From the IMG/VR virus record IMGVR_UViG_3300044712_000429, positions 1 to 64,000 of that record: 64,000 bases of DNA, one strand, 5' to 3'. Positions 33,701 to 40,049 of this stretch are shown here, one piece after another. The first letter of the stretch is position 1. The number at the start of each line of letters is the position of its first letter. Position numbers and translations under genes: made by a program. Source of the DNA: a virus. The notes beneath the pieces were generated by a model that worked only from the letters and a program-made list of their open reading frames with translations, did not search any database and was not told the DNA's origin.

Positions 33701-36700
33701 AACGCACAGAACGAAGGGCATCGCGCTGCGCTTGAGTCCCGCCTGGATAAGCTGAATGAAGAGCTGGCCCTGCGTCCCGATGACGAAGACAGCGGACCTC
33801 GGCGCGGTGACGCACAGATGTCTGCTGTGGTCACTGAGGACGCGGCAGTTGTGTCCGGTAAGAAGGCGTACGACGCAACGCTTGCCAAGCTCGCCGATGT
33901 GAACGAAAAGCTCCTGACGGTGAAGAACATCGTTGAGCGCAAGACACTGCGCGCTCTGCGCTCGGACTTGAACGCACAGCTTCGTCGCATGGAGTCCGAG
34001 AAGGAAGCGGGTTCAATCTCTGCGTCCGATACAGCGAATCAGCGCCGCCCCGACCTCGCCAAGCCGTTCGCTCAAGAGTTCGGCGATACGGCTGTGCAGA
34101 ACGCCGCCTCTGGCAAGACGAACACGAACACCAAGTCTCCTTACGCAGGCAAGGCTACTCCGTCACTGGACGAAGGTGTTGTGTTCTCCGAAAACGCTGC
34201 TGAGCAGCAAGAATCCCAAGTCCATGTGCGCGACGAAGAGACCAAGCTCGACGTACAGGGTAAGCACAGCCGCAATCAACAGAGCGCCACTGAGCGCATC
34301 GGCACGCTGAAGGGGATCATCAGCACCACGGAGCAGCGCCTCGCCAAGGGTCGAGAGCTGCTGGCCAAGGCCGCACCCAAGAGCCGTGAGGCGATCATCG
34401 AAAACGGCAAGCGCCTCGCTGGTGTGCTGGCGAAGGCTCAGCGCGAGCTGGCCGAGGTGGAAGAGAACCTGAAGGTGCTCGACAAGAAACCAAGCGCCAC
34501 GACAAACAGCGCAGAAGTCACCGTCACCCCTGAAGTAGAGGCGGCGATCCGCGAGTACGCGGAGCGGGTGCTAGGCCCGAAGTTCAAGGTCATCATCAAG
34601 GATATGGCCATCGCCGGTGAGTGGTCTCCCAAGGGTGCCATGCGTATTGCCACCACCGCCGTAGACCCCTACGGCGTGGCCCACCACGAGTCCATCCACG
34701 AGCTGTTCAAGCGCCTGCGCGATCACGGTGACGCACGCACTCTCGAAGTGTTGAACAACCTGTCGACCAACAAGATCATCCGGCGCAAGCTCGAACAGCT
34801 TCTCGCCGGTCACCCCGAGGCAATCAAGCAGCTCTCTGATCCTGAAGAGTTCGCCGCGTACGTCTATCAGTTCCACGCAGCCGGTGTGCTTGAGCTAGGC
34901 CCGAAGGCCGAAGGTCTGTTCGCCAAGATCAAGAACTTCATCAAGGGTGTGCTCGGTGTCCTGACGGAAGACCAGAAGGCCGAGCAAATCCTCATCGCCT
35001 TCAACCAGGGTGCGGCCAACGACATGAGCTTCTTCGGCCAAGCCATGAACGCCATGGACTCGATGAACGCGGAGTGGGGCAAGGTGACGACCAACCTGAG
35101 CGGCTACGTGGATAAGGCCAACGCCTTCCTCGGTTCCGTGGAAGGTCGCCTCGTCGGGAACAAGAACCCGCACCTCGACACCCTCGGTCGCCTGTTCGTG
35201 AACGTGGTCGGTGAGAAGGGTCAGCAAGGTCACCTTCAAGCCGTGCGCCAGAAGATCGACCAGATGGACTCCGGTCTCAAGCGTGCCATCGAGCGCGCCT
35301 ACGGCCCCGACGAGGAGATAGACCCGAAGGATGTGGAGATGGCGATGGAGGCGATGCAGAAAGGCATCACAGCCCCTGACCGCATCGCTCGCAAGATTCA
35401 AGACGAGATACAGGGTCTCAAGCCGGGTGGCATGACCAGCGACGGTCGCAAGTCCTTCTTCCTGCGCATGCACGAGTACCTGAAGGACTCTGGCGTATCC
35501 GTGTGGGACAACGAGAAGGACGCCTGGGTGCCGGTGAGCTACGTGGAGAACTACTTCCCGCGTGCATGGGACACGGAGAAGCTGGCATCAAACGGTGAGC
35601 AGTTCATCGCTTTGCTGCTGCAGCACCACACCAAGGACTTGCAGGGTATCGCCGACAAGGTGAATGCCGAGAGCAAGGCAGCGAAGCCGCTGACACCGGA
35701 GGACATCGCTCACGCGATCCTTCAGCGCCTGACCACGAGCAATGGCCAGAACGACCTGGGCGAGACCAACTCGTCCATGGGCTTCGCGCCGTTCATGAAG
35801 GCGGTCAACAAGCGCACCCTGAACTTCATCGACATGCGTGTGTTCGCCGAGTTCCAAGAGAAGGACTTCACCCATATCCTGTCCGGCTACATCCGTCAGG
35901 CTGTGAAGCGCGCCGAGTACGTGAAGCGTTTCGGCCTCGCCGGTGAGGTGGTAGAGAGCAACATGCGGCAGGCTCACGAGTGGGAACTCAACAAGGATGC
36001 TGACGGGATGGGTGTGAAAGACCTCGTCGGCAAGGCCAAGAGCGCATACCGCTTCGAGAGGGATGCGGCGATTAAGGCTGGCAAGAAGCCGCCAAGCGAG
36101 TGGCAAGACCTGATCCCGCGCATCATGAAGGACAACGGGGTTGATGACCAAGGCGTGTCCGAGCTGACGAAGCGTGTGAACGAGCGCATGGTGAGCTATG
36201 CCAAGGCGATCTCTGCCATGGAAGGCACCCTCGGCGCTGACGCCTCTGACCTGACCAAGACTGTCAGCAGCTACATGATGGCCTACCAGAACTGGCGCAA
36301 CCTCGGCTACGTCCTGTTTGCAAACATCATCGACCCCATGGGGACGATCATCAACGGCGGCGAAGTGAATGACGCCTTCGCCACACTGCGCGCCGGTCTC
36401 ACAAGCATCGTCAAGGGCAAGGACTACAAGACCGACGCGATCAAGCTGGCCGAGTACGTAGGCACCATCGACGCGAACCACTTCCACGGGATGCTCGGTG
36501 AGATGTACGGCTCACAGTTCACGGCCAAGGGTGCTGCATGGCTGAACGACAAGCTGTTCCAGTTCAACGGTATGGAAGCCTACAACCGTGGCGTCCGCGC
36601 CCAGGCGACGATGGTGGCGAAGAAGTTCATCGAGAAGCACGTCACCACACCGAACCAGCACAGCGCACGCTACATCGAAGAACTCTACGGTGAGAACGTC

Positions 36701-37249
36701 AAGGCCAGCGACATCAAGATGAAGGATGGCCAGCTCGACATCACCGATGACAAGAACCGCGTGGCCTTGATGCGGTGGGTTGACGGCGCCATCCTGCGCC
36801 CCACAGCCGCACAGCGCACCACATGGGGTAGCGATCCGCTGTACCAGCTCTTCTTCCAGTTCAAGACCTTCACCTACGCCATGCACCGCGTGATCCTGCG
36901 CCGCGCCTACATCGAGGCTCAGCATGGGAACTACTCCCCGGCGCTGACGCTGGTGGCGGGTTACGTGCCGGTGATGATTGCTGCAGACCTGTTCAAGGGT
37001 CTGGTCACCAATCTAGGCGATGAGCCGGAGTGGATGAAGGGTCTCGGCCCCGCAGGCGTGCTTAGCAACGGCGTACAGCGTGCGGGACTGGCAGGCATCT
37101 ATCAGTTCGGCCTGGACGCCGCAGACAACCCCTTGAGGGCTGCTGGCCCCATGGTTGGGCAGATCGGTGACGCCTTCAAAGACCCGCTCGGCCTCACAGG
37201 GTTGAAGGCGCTACCGCTCAGCCCACAGGTGCGTGGGGCTGTCGACTGA
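30710..37249 (+). CDS. Giant internal virion protein with HEXXH motif (2,179 aa)
   Basis: Largest gene of the window and last of the late operon. The N-terminus has Gly/Ala-rich hydrophobic segments (about 100-130 and 273-296) suited to membrane insertion. Long charged helical and coiled-coil parts follow (about 330-760, 900-1290). A zinc-protease signature HESIH lies at residues 1326-1330, with a downstream Glu in 'DPEEFAAYVYQ' as possible third ligand. A conserved 'VENYFPRAWD' block occurs near 1612, and a C-terminal region ('FFQFKTFTYAMHRVIL', then a hydrophobic 'TLVAGYVPVMIAADLF') ends the protein. Such polyvalent proteins are ejected with the DNA. No lysozyme or RNA polymerase motif is recognised. 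Confidence 0.85.
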   Translation: MGLILDTAPLGLRAGAFSGNGNVAPPPRGEIEKGFNLGVGGVASGLQGSVATLQDALGYHDEALARYAAARLEAERMARENPLAVQNFTDINSLGDAGNWAAGALGQAVPSIATGIGGAVAGRLGLGAAAKFAKNRGSAAVSQALSNPTLNTAVGAGLGMLPQEMGESAMSLYGDPTAMANTTPVDRLGINLGKGVVNSALESIVPAYTIGKVVKPGVIKGGMGGAAAHVGKIAGIDAAGEFLTEGAQNVVGDLAHGVANPANKVDWKEAFNAGMAGAVGGAAMGGAGGIAGIAKDKLSKTPEPKVTKAVDDNRKWTQHSELDGLTTPQEAPRGLRKNGTDDELLAWQGQDDVARTQKAVKLAKDMVSDPAAPQDVKQASADFLTEAENGNAQAWAEYSAALGHRRDIVKTTEKVEDFASKVGELLAKGVKKVEGTKQSLMQNTTAKNYTPTEADLDFAQRLFSRDNMQGLDKKLDDKSKAMFAKYLRGYIESGFGAEHNDGEVVVPDQLSELLGEHTAKAITNAADILRRDHGFKMDKTYVERVKQVAEVVSGHATARKADKQIISDNLTSEAYDTLHASRLGDVAQMAKEQALGLGKHTDKLKALLGPNTDAVLQAFHDKYKRESPGTVDLGRQQVEDDEGVVHTGHEGESSVSEDKVTYHGRDAKKGGLYDMENPEHRDWHGKNLADIAARKGATTRSIGAADYLLNSGMKPEQAQAELEKLLGAPLPASAKERKPVLDALNKRYRGIEATVHAGEEADPLTITHDEMKSLRDGGDKKNRHIGLGRLTLVAKDGKEFHTSSQRLIQLMEKKTNADISATEQGGVEAKRRQFSAALASIMQSENFDHIRYTDKQGVTHDLAKGESLPKDFVLFNFGLGKSVTLGEAEQGRSDEQQAKKEAADERRRVLKERNSELNGYQVTRYPSKEAAAKKAAELSKAKDKDYVPVLGANGKWLVEQRRAAKRGYTDGVDTNNLADYTRAELTEEIGKATAGIANAQNEGHRAALESRLDKLNEELALRPDDEDSGPRRGDAQMSAVVTEDAAVVSGKKAYDATLAKLADVNEKLLTVKNIVERKTLRALRSDLNAQLRRMESEKEAGSISASDTANQRRPDLAKPFAQEFGDTAVQNAASGKTNTNTKSPYAGKATPSLDEGVVFSENAAEQQESQVHVRDEETKLDVQGKHSRNQQSATERIGTLKGIISTTEQRLAKGRELLAKAAPKSREAIIENGKRLAGVLAKAQRELAEVEENLKVLDKKPSATTNSAEVTVTPEVEAAIREYAERVLGPKFKVIIKDMAIAGEWSPKGAMRIATTAVDPYGVAHHESIHELFKRLRDHGDARTLEVLNNLSTNKIIRRKLEQLLAGHPEAIKQLSDPEEFAAYVYQFHAAGVLELGPKAEGLFAKIKNFIKGVLGVLTEDQKAEQILIAFNQGAANDMSFFGQAMNAMDSMNAEWGKVTTNLSGYVDKANAFLGSVEGRLVGNKNPHLDTLGRLFVNVVGEKGQQGHLQAVRQKIDQMDSGLKRAIERAYGPDEEIDPKDVEMAMEAMQKGITAPDRIARKIQDEIQGLKPGGMTSDGRKSFFLRMHEYLKDSGVSVWDNEKDAWVPVSYVENYFPRAWDTEKLASNGEQFIALLLQHHTKDLQGIADKVNAESKAAKPLTPEDIAHAILQRLTTSNGQNDLGETNSSMGFAPFMKAVNKRTLNFIDMRVFAEFQEKDFTHILSGYIRQAVKRAEYVKRFGLAGEVVESNMRQAHEWELNKDADGMGVKDLVGKAKSAYRFERDAAIKAGKKPPSEWQDLIPRIMKDNGVDDQGVSELTKRVNERMVSYAKAISAMEGTLGADASDLTKTVSSYMMAYQNWRNLGYVLFANIIDPMGTIINGGEVNDAFATLRAGLTSIVKGKDYKTDAIKLAEYVGTIDANHFHGMLGEMYGSQFTAKGAAWLNDKLFQFNGMEAYNRGVRAQATMVAKKFIEKHVTTPNQHSARYIEELYGENVKASDIKMKDGQLDITDDKNRVALMRWVDGAILRPTAAQRTTWGSDPLYQLFFQFKTFTYAMHRVILRRAYIEAQHGNYSPALTLVAGYVPVMIAADLFKGLVTNLGDEPEWMKGLGPAGVLSNGVQRAGLAGIYQFGLDAADNPLRAAGPMVGQIGDAFKDPLGLTGLKALPLSPQVRGAVD

Positions 37250-37390
37250 TCACTTCTTATCCCTCATCGTCGCCAACAGGATCAAGGCGGCGATGAGGAA
37301 TACCCACCAAGGGATTCCAGAGACACTCCCCGAGGGCATGAAGACGGCAAAAGCGGAGGGTGAAAACAGGAGAAATGGGAGGGCACGCAT
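37250..37390 (-). CDS. Tiny membrane protein convergent to the late operon (46 aa)
   Basis: A 46-residue frame on the minus strand directly abuts the stop of the giant gene. It has a hydrophobic signal-like start ('RALPFLLFSPSAFAVF'), a short polar loop, one transmembrane segment ('WWVFLIAALILLATM') and a basic end 'RDKK'. The ribosome site is weak (GGTTAGTGGACACTAAC before the ATG), but that leader is a perfect palindrome (37391-37406), which hints at regulation. It could be a lysis or superinfection-type membrane peptide; not tested. Confidence 0.55.
   Translation of the reverse strand: MRALPFLLFSPSAFAVFMPSGSVSGIPWWVFLIAALILLATMRDKK
37262..37298. repeat. Inverted repeat at the convergent end of the late operon
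   Basis: CCTCATCGTCGCC (37262-37274) pairs with GGCGGCGATGAGG (37286-37298), one G-T pair in 13, starting 13 bases beyond the giant gene's stop. It lies inside the minus-strand membrane-protein frame. No T-run follows on the plus strand, so a factor-assisted terminator or 3' end stabiliser is the best guess. Confidence 0.45.
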
Positions 37391-37406
37391 GTTAGTGTCC
37401 ACTAAC
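37391..37406. promoter_or_regulatory. 16-bp palindrome, operator candidate
   Basis: GTTAGTGTCCACTAAC: arms of 7 bp around a 2-base centre, immediately upstream of the minus-strand membrane gene's start codon. Its size and symmetry fit a dimeric repressor site; it could also mask translation of that gene as an RNA stem. Confidence 0.45.
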
Positions 37407-37458
37407 CTTGGGCCTTCACTCTACCTGAAAATCTCATGCCATTGTCCTCAAAACAGGC

Positions 37459-37499
37459 AAAGTTCGGAACTTTTGAGGCAAAGTTCCGATCTTCGGAAC
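37459..37499. repeat. Two adjacent GTTC-type hairpins
   Basis: AAAGTTCGGAACTTT (37459-37473) is a perfect 7-1-7 palindrome. GTTCCGA-TCT-TCGGAAC (37483-37499) is a 7-3-7 hairpin. Both use the same GTTCcGAA core as the neighbouring larger elements, so they probably bind the same factor or share an origin. Confidence 0.65.
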
Positions 37500-37532
37500 C
37501 GCTTAACACGTTGAAACAGTTGGGGAAAGCAG

Positions 37533-37649
37533 CAAAAAGTTCCAAAGTTCCGAAGTTTAGGGTCAGTCGTTACAGAAAAAGGAAAGTTGATTTTCGGATG
37601 GACCCAACTATGTGTTCTCTATATAGAGTTGGGTCGAAATTTCGGAACT
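37533..37649. repeat. Nested inverted-repeat element, copy B
   Basis: Second copy of the left-flank element. The outer arms GTTCCGAAGTTT (37547-37558) and AAATTTCGGAAC (37637-37648) are identical to those of copy A. The inner stem is longer here, GACCCAACT (37601-37609) with AGTTGGGTC (37627-37635), and a 12-bp palindrome CTCTATATAGAG (37617-37628) overlaps the inner loop. Spacer blocks (TTAC.GAAAAA.GAAA) are shared with copy A. Conservation of arms, order and spacing argues for a functional structure. Confidence 0.75.
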
Positions 37650-37695
37650 TTGGAACTTTTATTGCCTTTCCCCCTGTGTAGTCAATGAGTTACCC

Positions 37696-37776
37696 GGTTC
37701 CGAAGTTCGTAACCAGGGTTCCGAAGTTTCGCAAGCCCTTGTTCCTGTGGTTAAAATTTCGGAACCGCCGTTTTTC
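37696..37776 (+). repeat. Long hairpin, copy C of the GTTCCGAA family
   Basis: GTTCCGAAG at 37697-37705 is followed by the arm GGTTCCGAAGTTT (37717-37729), which pairs over 13 positions (one G-T) with AAATTTCGGAACC (37754-37766), loop 24 bases containing CAAG..CTTG. GCCG then TTTTT (37771-37775) follows, so on the plus strand this copy looks like a terminator. It lacks the inner CCCAA/TTGGG stem of copies A and B. Confidence 0.65.
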
Positions 37777-37930
37777 AGAATATGTCAATGCCGTAAACCC
37801 TGTGCTGGCGCGGGTGTCGCTCTGAGCGAGTATTTGAGAAGTTGAGAAGTATTAGAGAATTAGATTCCCTGAGACCCCTTGAAACCCTTGTGGCGCAAGG
37901 CTTCCCGGGTTATGACAAAAGGCGACACGA

Positions 37931-37978
37931 GGATTGTGATTCCGGCTGTCGTGGGTTCGAGTCCCATCAGCCACCCCA
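37931..37978 (+). other. tRNA-His 3'-end fragment, candidate attP core
   Basis: GGATTGTGATTCCGG (anticodon arm with GTG) is followed by a variable loop, a T arm with GTTCGAGTCCC, the acceptor strand CAGCCAC and CCCA, exactly as at the 3' end of proteobacterial tRNA-His genes. The upstream bases do not form a D arm or a 5' acceptor strand, so this is a fragment, not a tRNA gene. Temperate phages carry such fragments as the attachment core that restores the host tRNA on integration. The tyrosine integrase is at 50685-51656, about 12.7 kb away. Confidence 0.8.
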
Positions 37979-38208
37979 GTAAACGCAAGGGTTCCAGGGT
38001 AGGTAGCATGACAAATGCACCCTAATACTTTTGGCTCTTTCACTCTCTTTCGATCGTTTTTGCTGGAAGTCTGACGCGGGTATTAGGGACTGCTCTGGCA
38101 GACTGAGGGGCTGCTCGCTACCCTCGCAGGCAAGAAAATAGGTCGGCTCGAATACAGCCCTTTAGAGCCGCTGAAAGTCTGTCGGAGGCAGCGCCACAGC
38201 CGCACCCC

Positions 38209-38217
38209 TGTGGATAA
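38209..38217 (-). promoter_or_regulatory. DnaA box
   Basis: TGTGGATAA is the exact complement of the consensus DnaA box TTATCCACA. It lies in the non-coding switch region 450-750 bases from the repeat cluster, flanked by CGCCAC and GTGGCG. A single box can occur by chance, but with the octamer repeats nearby a replication origin is possible. Confidence 0.5.
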
Positions 38218-38259
38218 CTCCGTGGCGGGGCCGTGGAACAGCCGTGAAACACTATTTCG

Positions 38260-38517
38260 TCAGTTCTCGAAACCGCCTTGGGTAGGGGTTTTGCGCAAAC
38301 CGTCGCTATGGGCAAATATCTGACCCATGGAGTCGTTGGCCTTGACGGTGAATCCAGACCCACGGGGAACGGCGGTGAAGATGTCACAGCCGTTCTGGCA
38401 CCACTTGGAGTTACCCTTGATCTTCAGGATGGTCCCACACTTGGGACAGGGTTTGTCAGGGGAATTCACGGAAGTCTCCGATCTCGGGCTTCGGTTTGGT
38501 GTAGTGCTTGGACTCAT
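38260..38517 (-). CDS. Small zinc-ribbon-like protein (85 aa)
   Basis: Contains CPKCG and, 19 residues on, CQNGC, a four-Cys set that could bind zinc. The rest is polar, with a Ser/Pro-rich start. The ATG at 38517 has GGGAAGG just upstream and lies within the end of the frame at 38456-38653. It is the last gene of the early minus-strand module before the switch region. A nucleic-acid-binding role is plausible; no family is named. Confidence 0.6.
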   Translation of the reverse strand: MSPSTTPNRSPRSETSVNSPDKPCPKCGTILKIKGNSKWCQNGCDIFTAVPRGSGFTVKANDSMGQIFAHSDGLRKTPTQGGFEN

Positions 38518-38653
38518 CACCTTCCCTGAAGGTCTCCCACCATGAGCGGTTCCATGTTTCCAGACTGGAGCAAAAGGACACCTCATGCCTACCGCATACG
38601 GTGCATGTTCGGTCGTAAGGGTTGCGGTAGTGCCACCTGTGACAACCGAACAG
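38456..38653 (-). CDS. Cys/His/Trp-rich small protein, probable CTG start (65 aa)
   Basis: An open frame with a strongly protein-like sequence: 'GCHRWHYRNPYDRTCTVCGRH' then 'SFCSSLETWNRSWWETF', ending 'IGDFREFP'. CxxC plus nearby Cys and His suggest a zinc knuckle, and the aromatic-rich second half is typical of a small phage protein. No ATG, GTG or TTG exists upstream in frame before a stop that would include the Cys; CTG at 38653 is the only usual alternative. It overlaps the next gene by 62 bases. A frameshift or a start annotation problem is also possible. Confidence 0.5.
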   Translation of the reverse strand: MFGCHRWHYRNPYDRTCTVCGRHEVSFCSSLETWNRSWWETFREGDESKHYTKPKPEIGDFREFP

Positions 38654-38676
38654 GAGTCAAAAGAATTTGCGAAGAG

Positions 38677-38940
38677 TCACTTCATCTCCTCCAACTGGCG
38701 CTTGATTTCCTCAAGCATGGAGGGATGCATCACCAAGGTGTCCCGTATGCGATAAACCTGTCGGCTCGGGACTTGGGTCTGAGCCATGTGGGTGGCAGTC
38801 TTCTGCCACGGACGCCAAGGCCACGTGAAGAGGCGTTCCTTCCAGCTACGTATCCGCGTGCGCTCTTCGTCAGGGCCAGCCTCGGTGAGGAGTGCGTTGG
38901 TGGCGATGTTGAATCCGAATGCTTTGTATGGTGTCTTCAC
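38677..38940 (-). CDS. Hypothetical protein (87 aa)
   Basis: GTG start overlapping the stop of the acetyltransferase gene (GTGA), with GAGGAAGAGG upstream. Basic and Trp-containing middle ('WKERLFTWPWRPWQ') and a helical C-terminus ('HPSMLEEIKRQLEEMK'). No membrane segment or known motif. Coupled translation implies a real early gene of unknown role. Confidence 0.65.
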   Translation of the reverse strand: MKTPYKAFGFNIATNALLTEAGPDEERTRIRSWKERLFTWPWRPWQKTATHMAQTQVPSRQVYRIRDTLVMHPSMLEEIKRQLEEMK

Positions 38941-39344
38941 GGCCTCTTCCTCGGCAGGCGCATCCTGACAACCGACTTCGAAGTGCCTTGACGAGCCATA
39001 GGCTTATAGCCCCGCTTCTCGTAGAAGCCGACAGCTTTCTTGGTCGCCAGCACGGTGACCGGCAGCTTGAAGACGGAGGCCATGTGTTCAAGGTTGTCCA
39101 TGAGCAGGGAGCCGCAGCCAGCTTCAATGCTGCCCAGGCTGAAGATGTGGAACCTGTCCTTATAGGCGATGTAGCTGGCCACAGCGGCGATGCCACGGTT
39201 GTCCACCAGCGCGCGCACAGCAAGGCTTGTGTCCTCGCGCAGGGCCGCGCACATCATCTCGGCATTGTCAGAGTTCGGAACCCACTCCCGCATGTACTTG
39301 CGTGCTGTGGAGAAGTCCTCTCCGGTGATTTCAACGATCTTCAT
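38937..39344 (-). CDS. GNAT-type acetyltransferase
   Basis: The 135-aa protein has the GNAT layout: central strand 'DRFHIFSLGSIEAGCGSLLMDNLEHMA', corresponding to the acetyl-CoA loop and following helix, and 'VTVLATKKAVGFYEKRGYKPM' with the typical Tyr near the end. The usual Q/RxxGxG/A loop is altered ('GCGSLL'). Substrate unknown; candidates are host proteins or small molecules. It overlaps neighbours by 4 bases on both sides, in the run of accessory early genes. Confidence 0.75.
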   Translation of the reverse strand: MKIVEITGEDFSTARKYMREWVPNSDNAEMMCAALREDTSLAVRALVDNRGIAAVASYIAYKDRFHIFSLGSIEAGCGSLLMDNLEHMASVFKLPVTVLATKKAVGFYEKRGYKPMARQGTSKSVVRMRLPRKRP

Positions 39345-39550
39345 GCCGCCTCTCGCTCGATCTCAAGGTTGATGTCGGATTCCTTCACGGCCATCTCCAA
39401 AGTTCCGCGAGTGGTTTTCGGAGCAGTGAGTTCGATGAAATGGGTGAAGTGCTCCTTGTACCGTCCCGTGTAGGGGCGAATGTTCATGATCGTGGACTTG
39501 CCATCAGGCAGACCACTGAACCACGTGGTGAGCTTGTCGCCGACTTTCAC
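39341..39550 (-). CDS. Small hypothetical protein (69 aa)
   Basis: Begins 'MKVGDKLTTWFSGLPDGKSTIMNIRPYTG', a small beta-barrel-like pattern, and ends in a charged helix. Overlaps both neighbours by 4 bases (ATGA-type coupling). No known family or catalytic motif recognised. Confidence 0.65.
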   Translation of the reverse strand: MKVGDKLTTWFSGLPDGKSTIMNIRPYTGRYKEHFTHFIELTAPKTTRGTLEMAVKESDINLEIEREAA

Positions 39551-39837
39551 TTGACGTTCTCCACGTGGATGATTCCATCACCCAGGCGGCGCAGTTCCAC
39601 CTTCGGCCCAAGGCCGAGGAGAATCTTCCCGTTGTTGATGTCGATGATGGGTCGCTCGGGTGTACCGGCAACACGACGCGTACCCGCCTCGCTCGTGAGA
39701 AGGGTGAGCGAGCCGTCGTCGTTGCACTCAAGGTGCCAGTTCTGACCATGCTTGAAGCCGCACTCGGTGAGAATGGCGCCTTCAAGCCAGAGGCGCGGTT
39801 TGCCGCGATTGCTGCCGATGTTTCGTGTGTAGCTCAT
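39547..39837 (-). CDS. SymE/AbrB-like small protein (96 aa)
   Basis: 'YTRNIGSNRGKPRLWLEGAIL', 'GFKHGQNWHLECNDDGSLTL' and 'RPIIDINNGKILLGLG' follow the swapped-hairpin barrel pattern of AbrB/SymE-type proteins. In other phages similar genes sit beside DNA methylases, but none is seen here. SymE is an RNA-acting toxin related to AbrB in fold, so a DNA-binding or RNA-acting role is possible. It overlaps neighbours by 4 bases. Family assignment is moderate. Confidence 0.6.
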   Translation of the reverse strand: MSYTRNIGSNRGKPRLWLEGAILTECGFKHGQNWHLECNDDGSLTLLTSEAGTRRVAGTPERPIIDINNGKILLGLGPKVELRRLGDGIIHVENVK

Positions 39838-40049
39838 TTGTTATTCTCCACTTTGGCGATGTCGCGCTGAAGCTGGCGCGCACTGTTGTCATCTCGTGGC
39901 GTACGTGCCACCGGGATCGCCCACCGTCCACACGGTGAGCGAATCTTGGCGTGACCCGAAGGGTATTCAACCGTCCAGCCACGCTTGACGGCGTCATTCA
40001 CCACCTTCTGCACAGCCTTGTTGGTTGATGCCTTCGAGGGTTTGCTCAC
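39834..40049 (-). CDS. HicA-like small protein (71 aa)
   Basis: 'VVNDAVKRGWTVEYPSGHAKIRSPCGRWAIPVARTPRDDNSARQLQRDIAKV' has the HicA-type dsRBD order: helix, strand with Gly-His, basic strand, helix. The conserved His of HicA toxins is in the matching place (SGHAKI). HicA cleaves mRNA and is normally held by HicB. No HicB-like gene is next to it, so this may be a domesticated relative with a different role. Overlaps both neighbours by 4 bases. Confidence 0.6.
   Translation of the reverse strand: MSKPSKASTNKAVQKVVNDAVKRGWTVEYPSGHAKIRSPCGRWAIPVARTPRDDNSARQLQRDIAKVENNK

Larger units (their letters stand above)
37391..38259. other. Switch region between late and early modules
   Basis: 869 bases without a supported protein gene on either strand. 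Plus-strand frame 37436-37681 is low complexity and covers the repeats; minus-strand frame 37852-38043 is the antisense of the tRNA fragment. The region holds a palindrome, a cluster of GTTCCGAA hairpins, element copies B and C, the tRNA-His 3' fragment and a DnaA box, each listed separately. Confidence 0.7.

Noticed and set aside
30710-37249. N4-type virion RNA polymerase in the giant protein
   Set aside because: The polymerase motifs of N4 vRNAP were not recognised and the protein is over 1,000 residues shorter.
37436-37681. 81-aa plus-strand open frame across the repeat cluster
   Set aside because: Its reading is driven by the repeated GTTCCGAA units and basic low-complexity residues, with no ribosome site.
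37890-37978. Full tRNA-His gene
   Set aside because: The 5' half has no acceptor strand matching CAGCCAC and no D arm; only the 3' 48 bases match.
37852-38043. 63-aa minus-strand open frame containing 'DGTRTHDSRNHNP'
   Set aside because: It is the antisense of the tRNA-His fragment; such translations are a known artefact.
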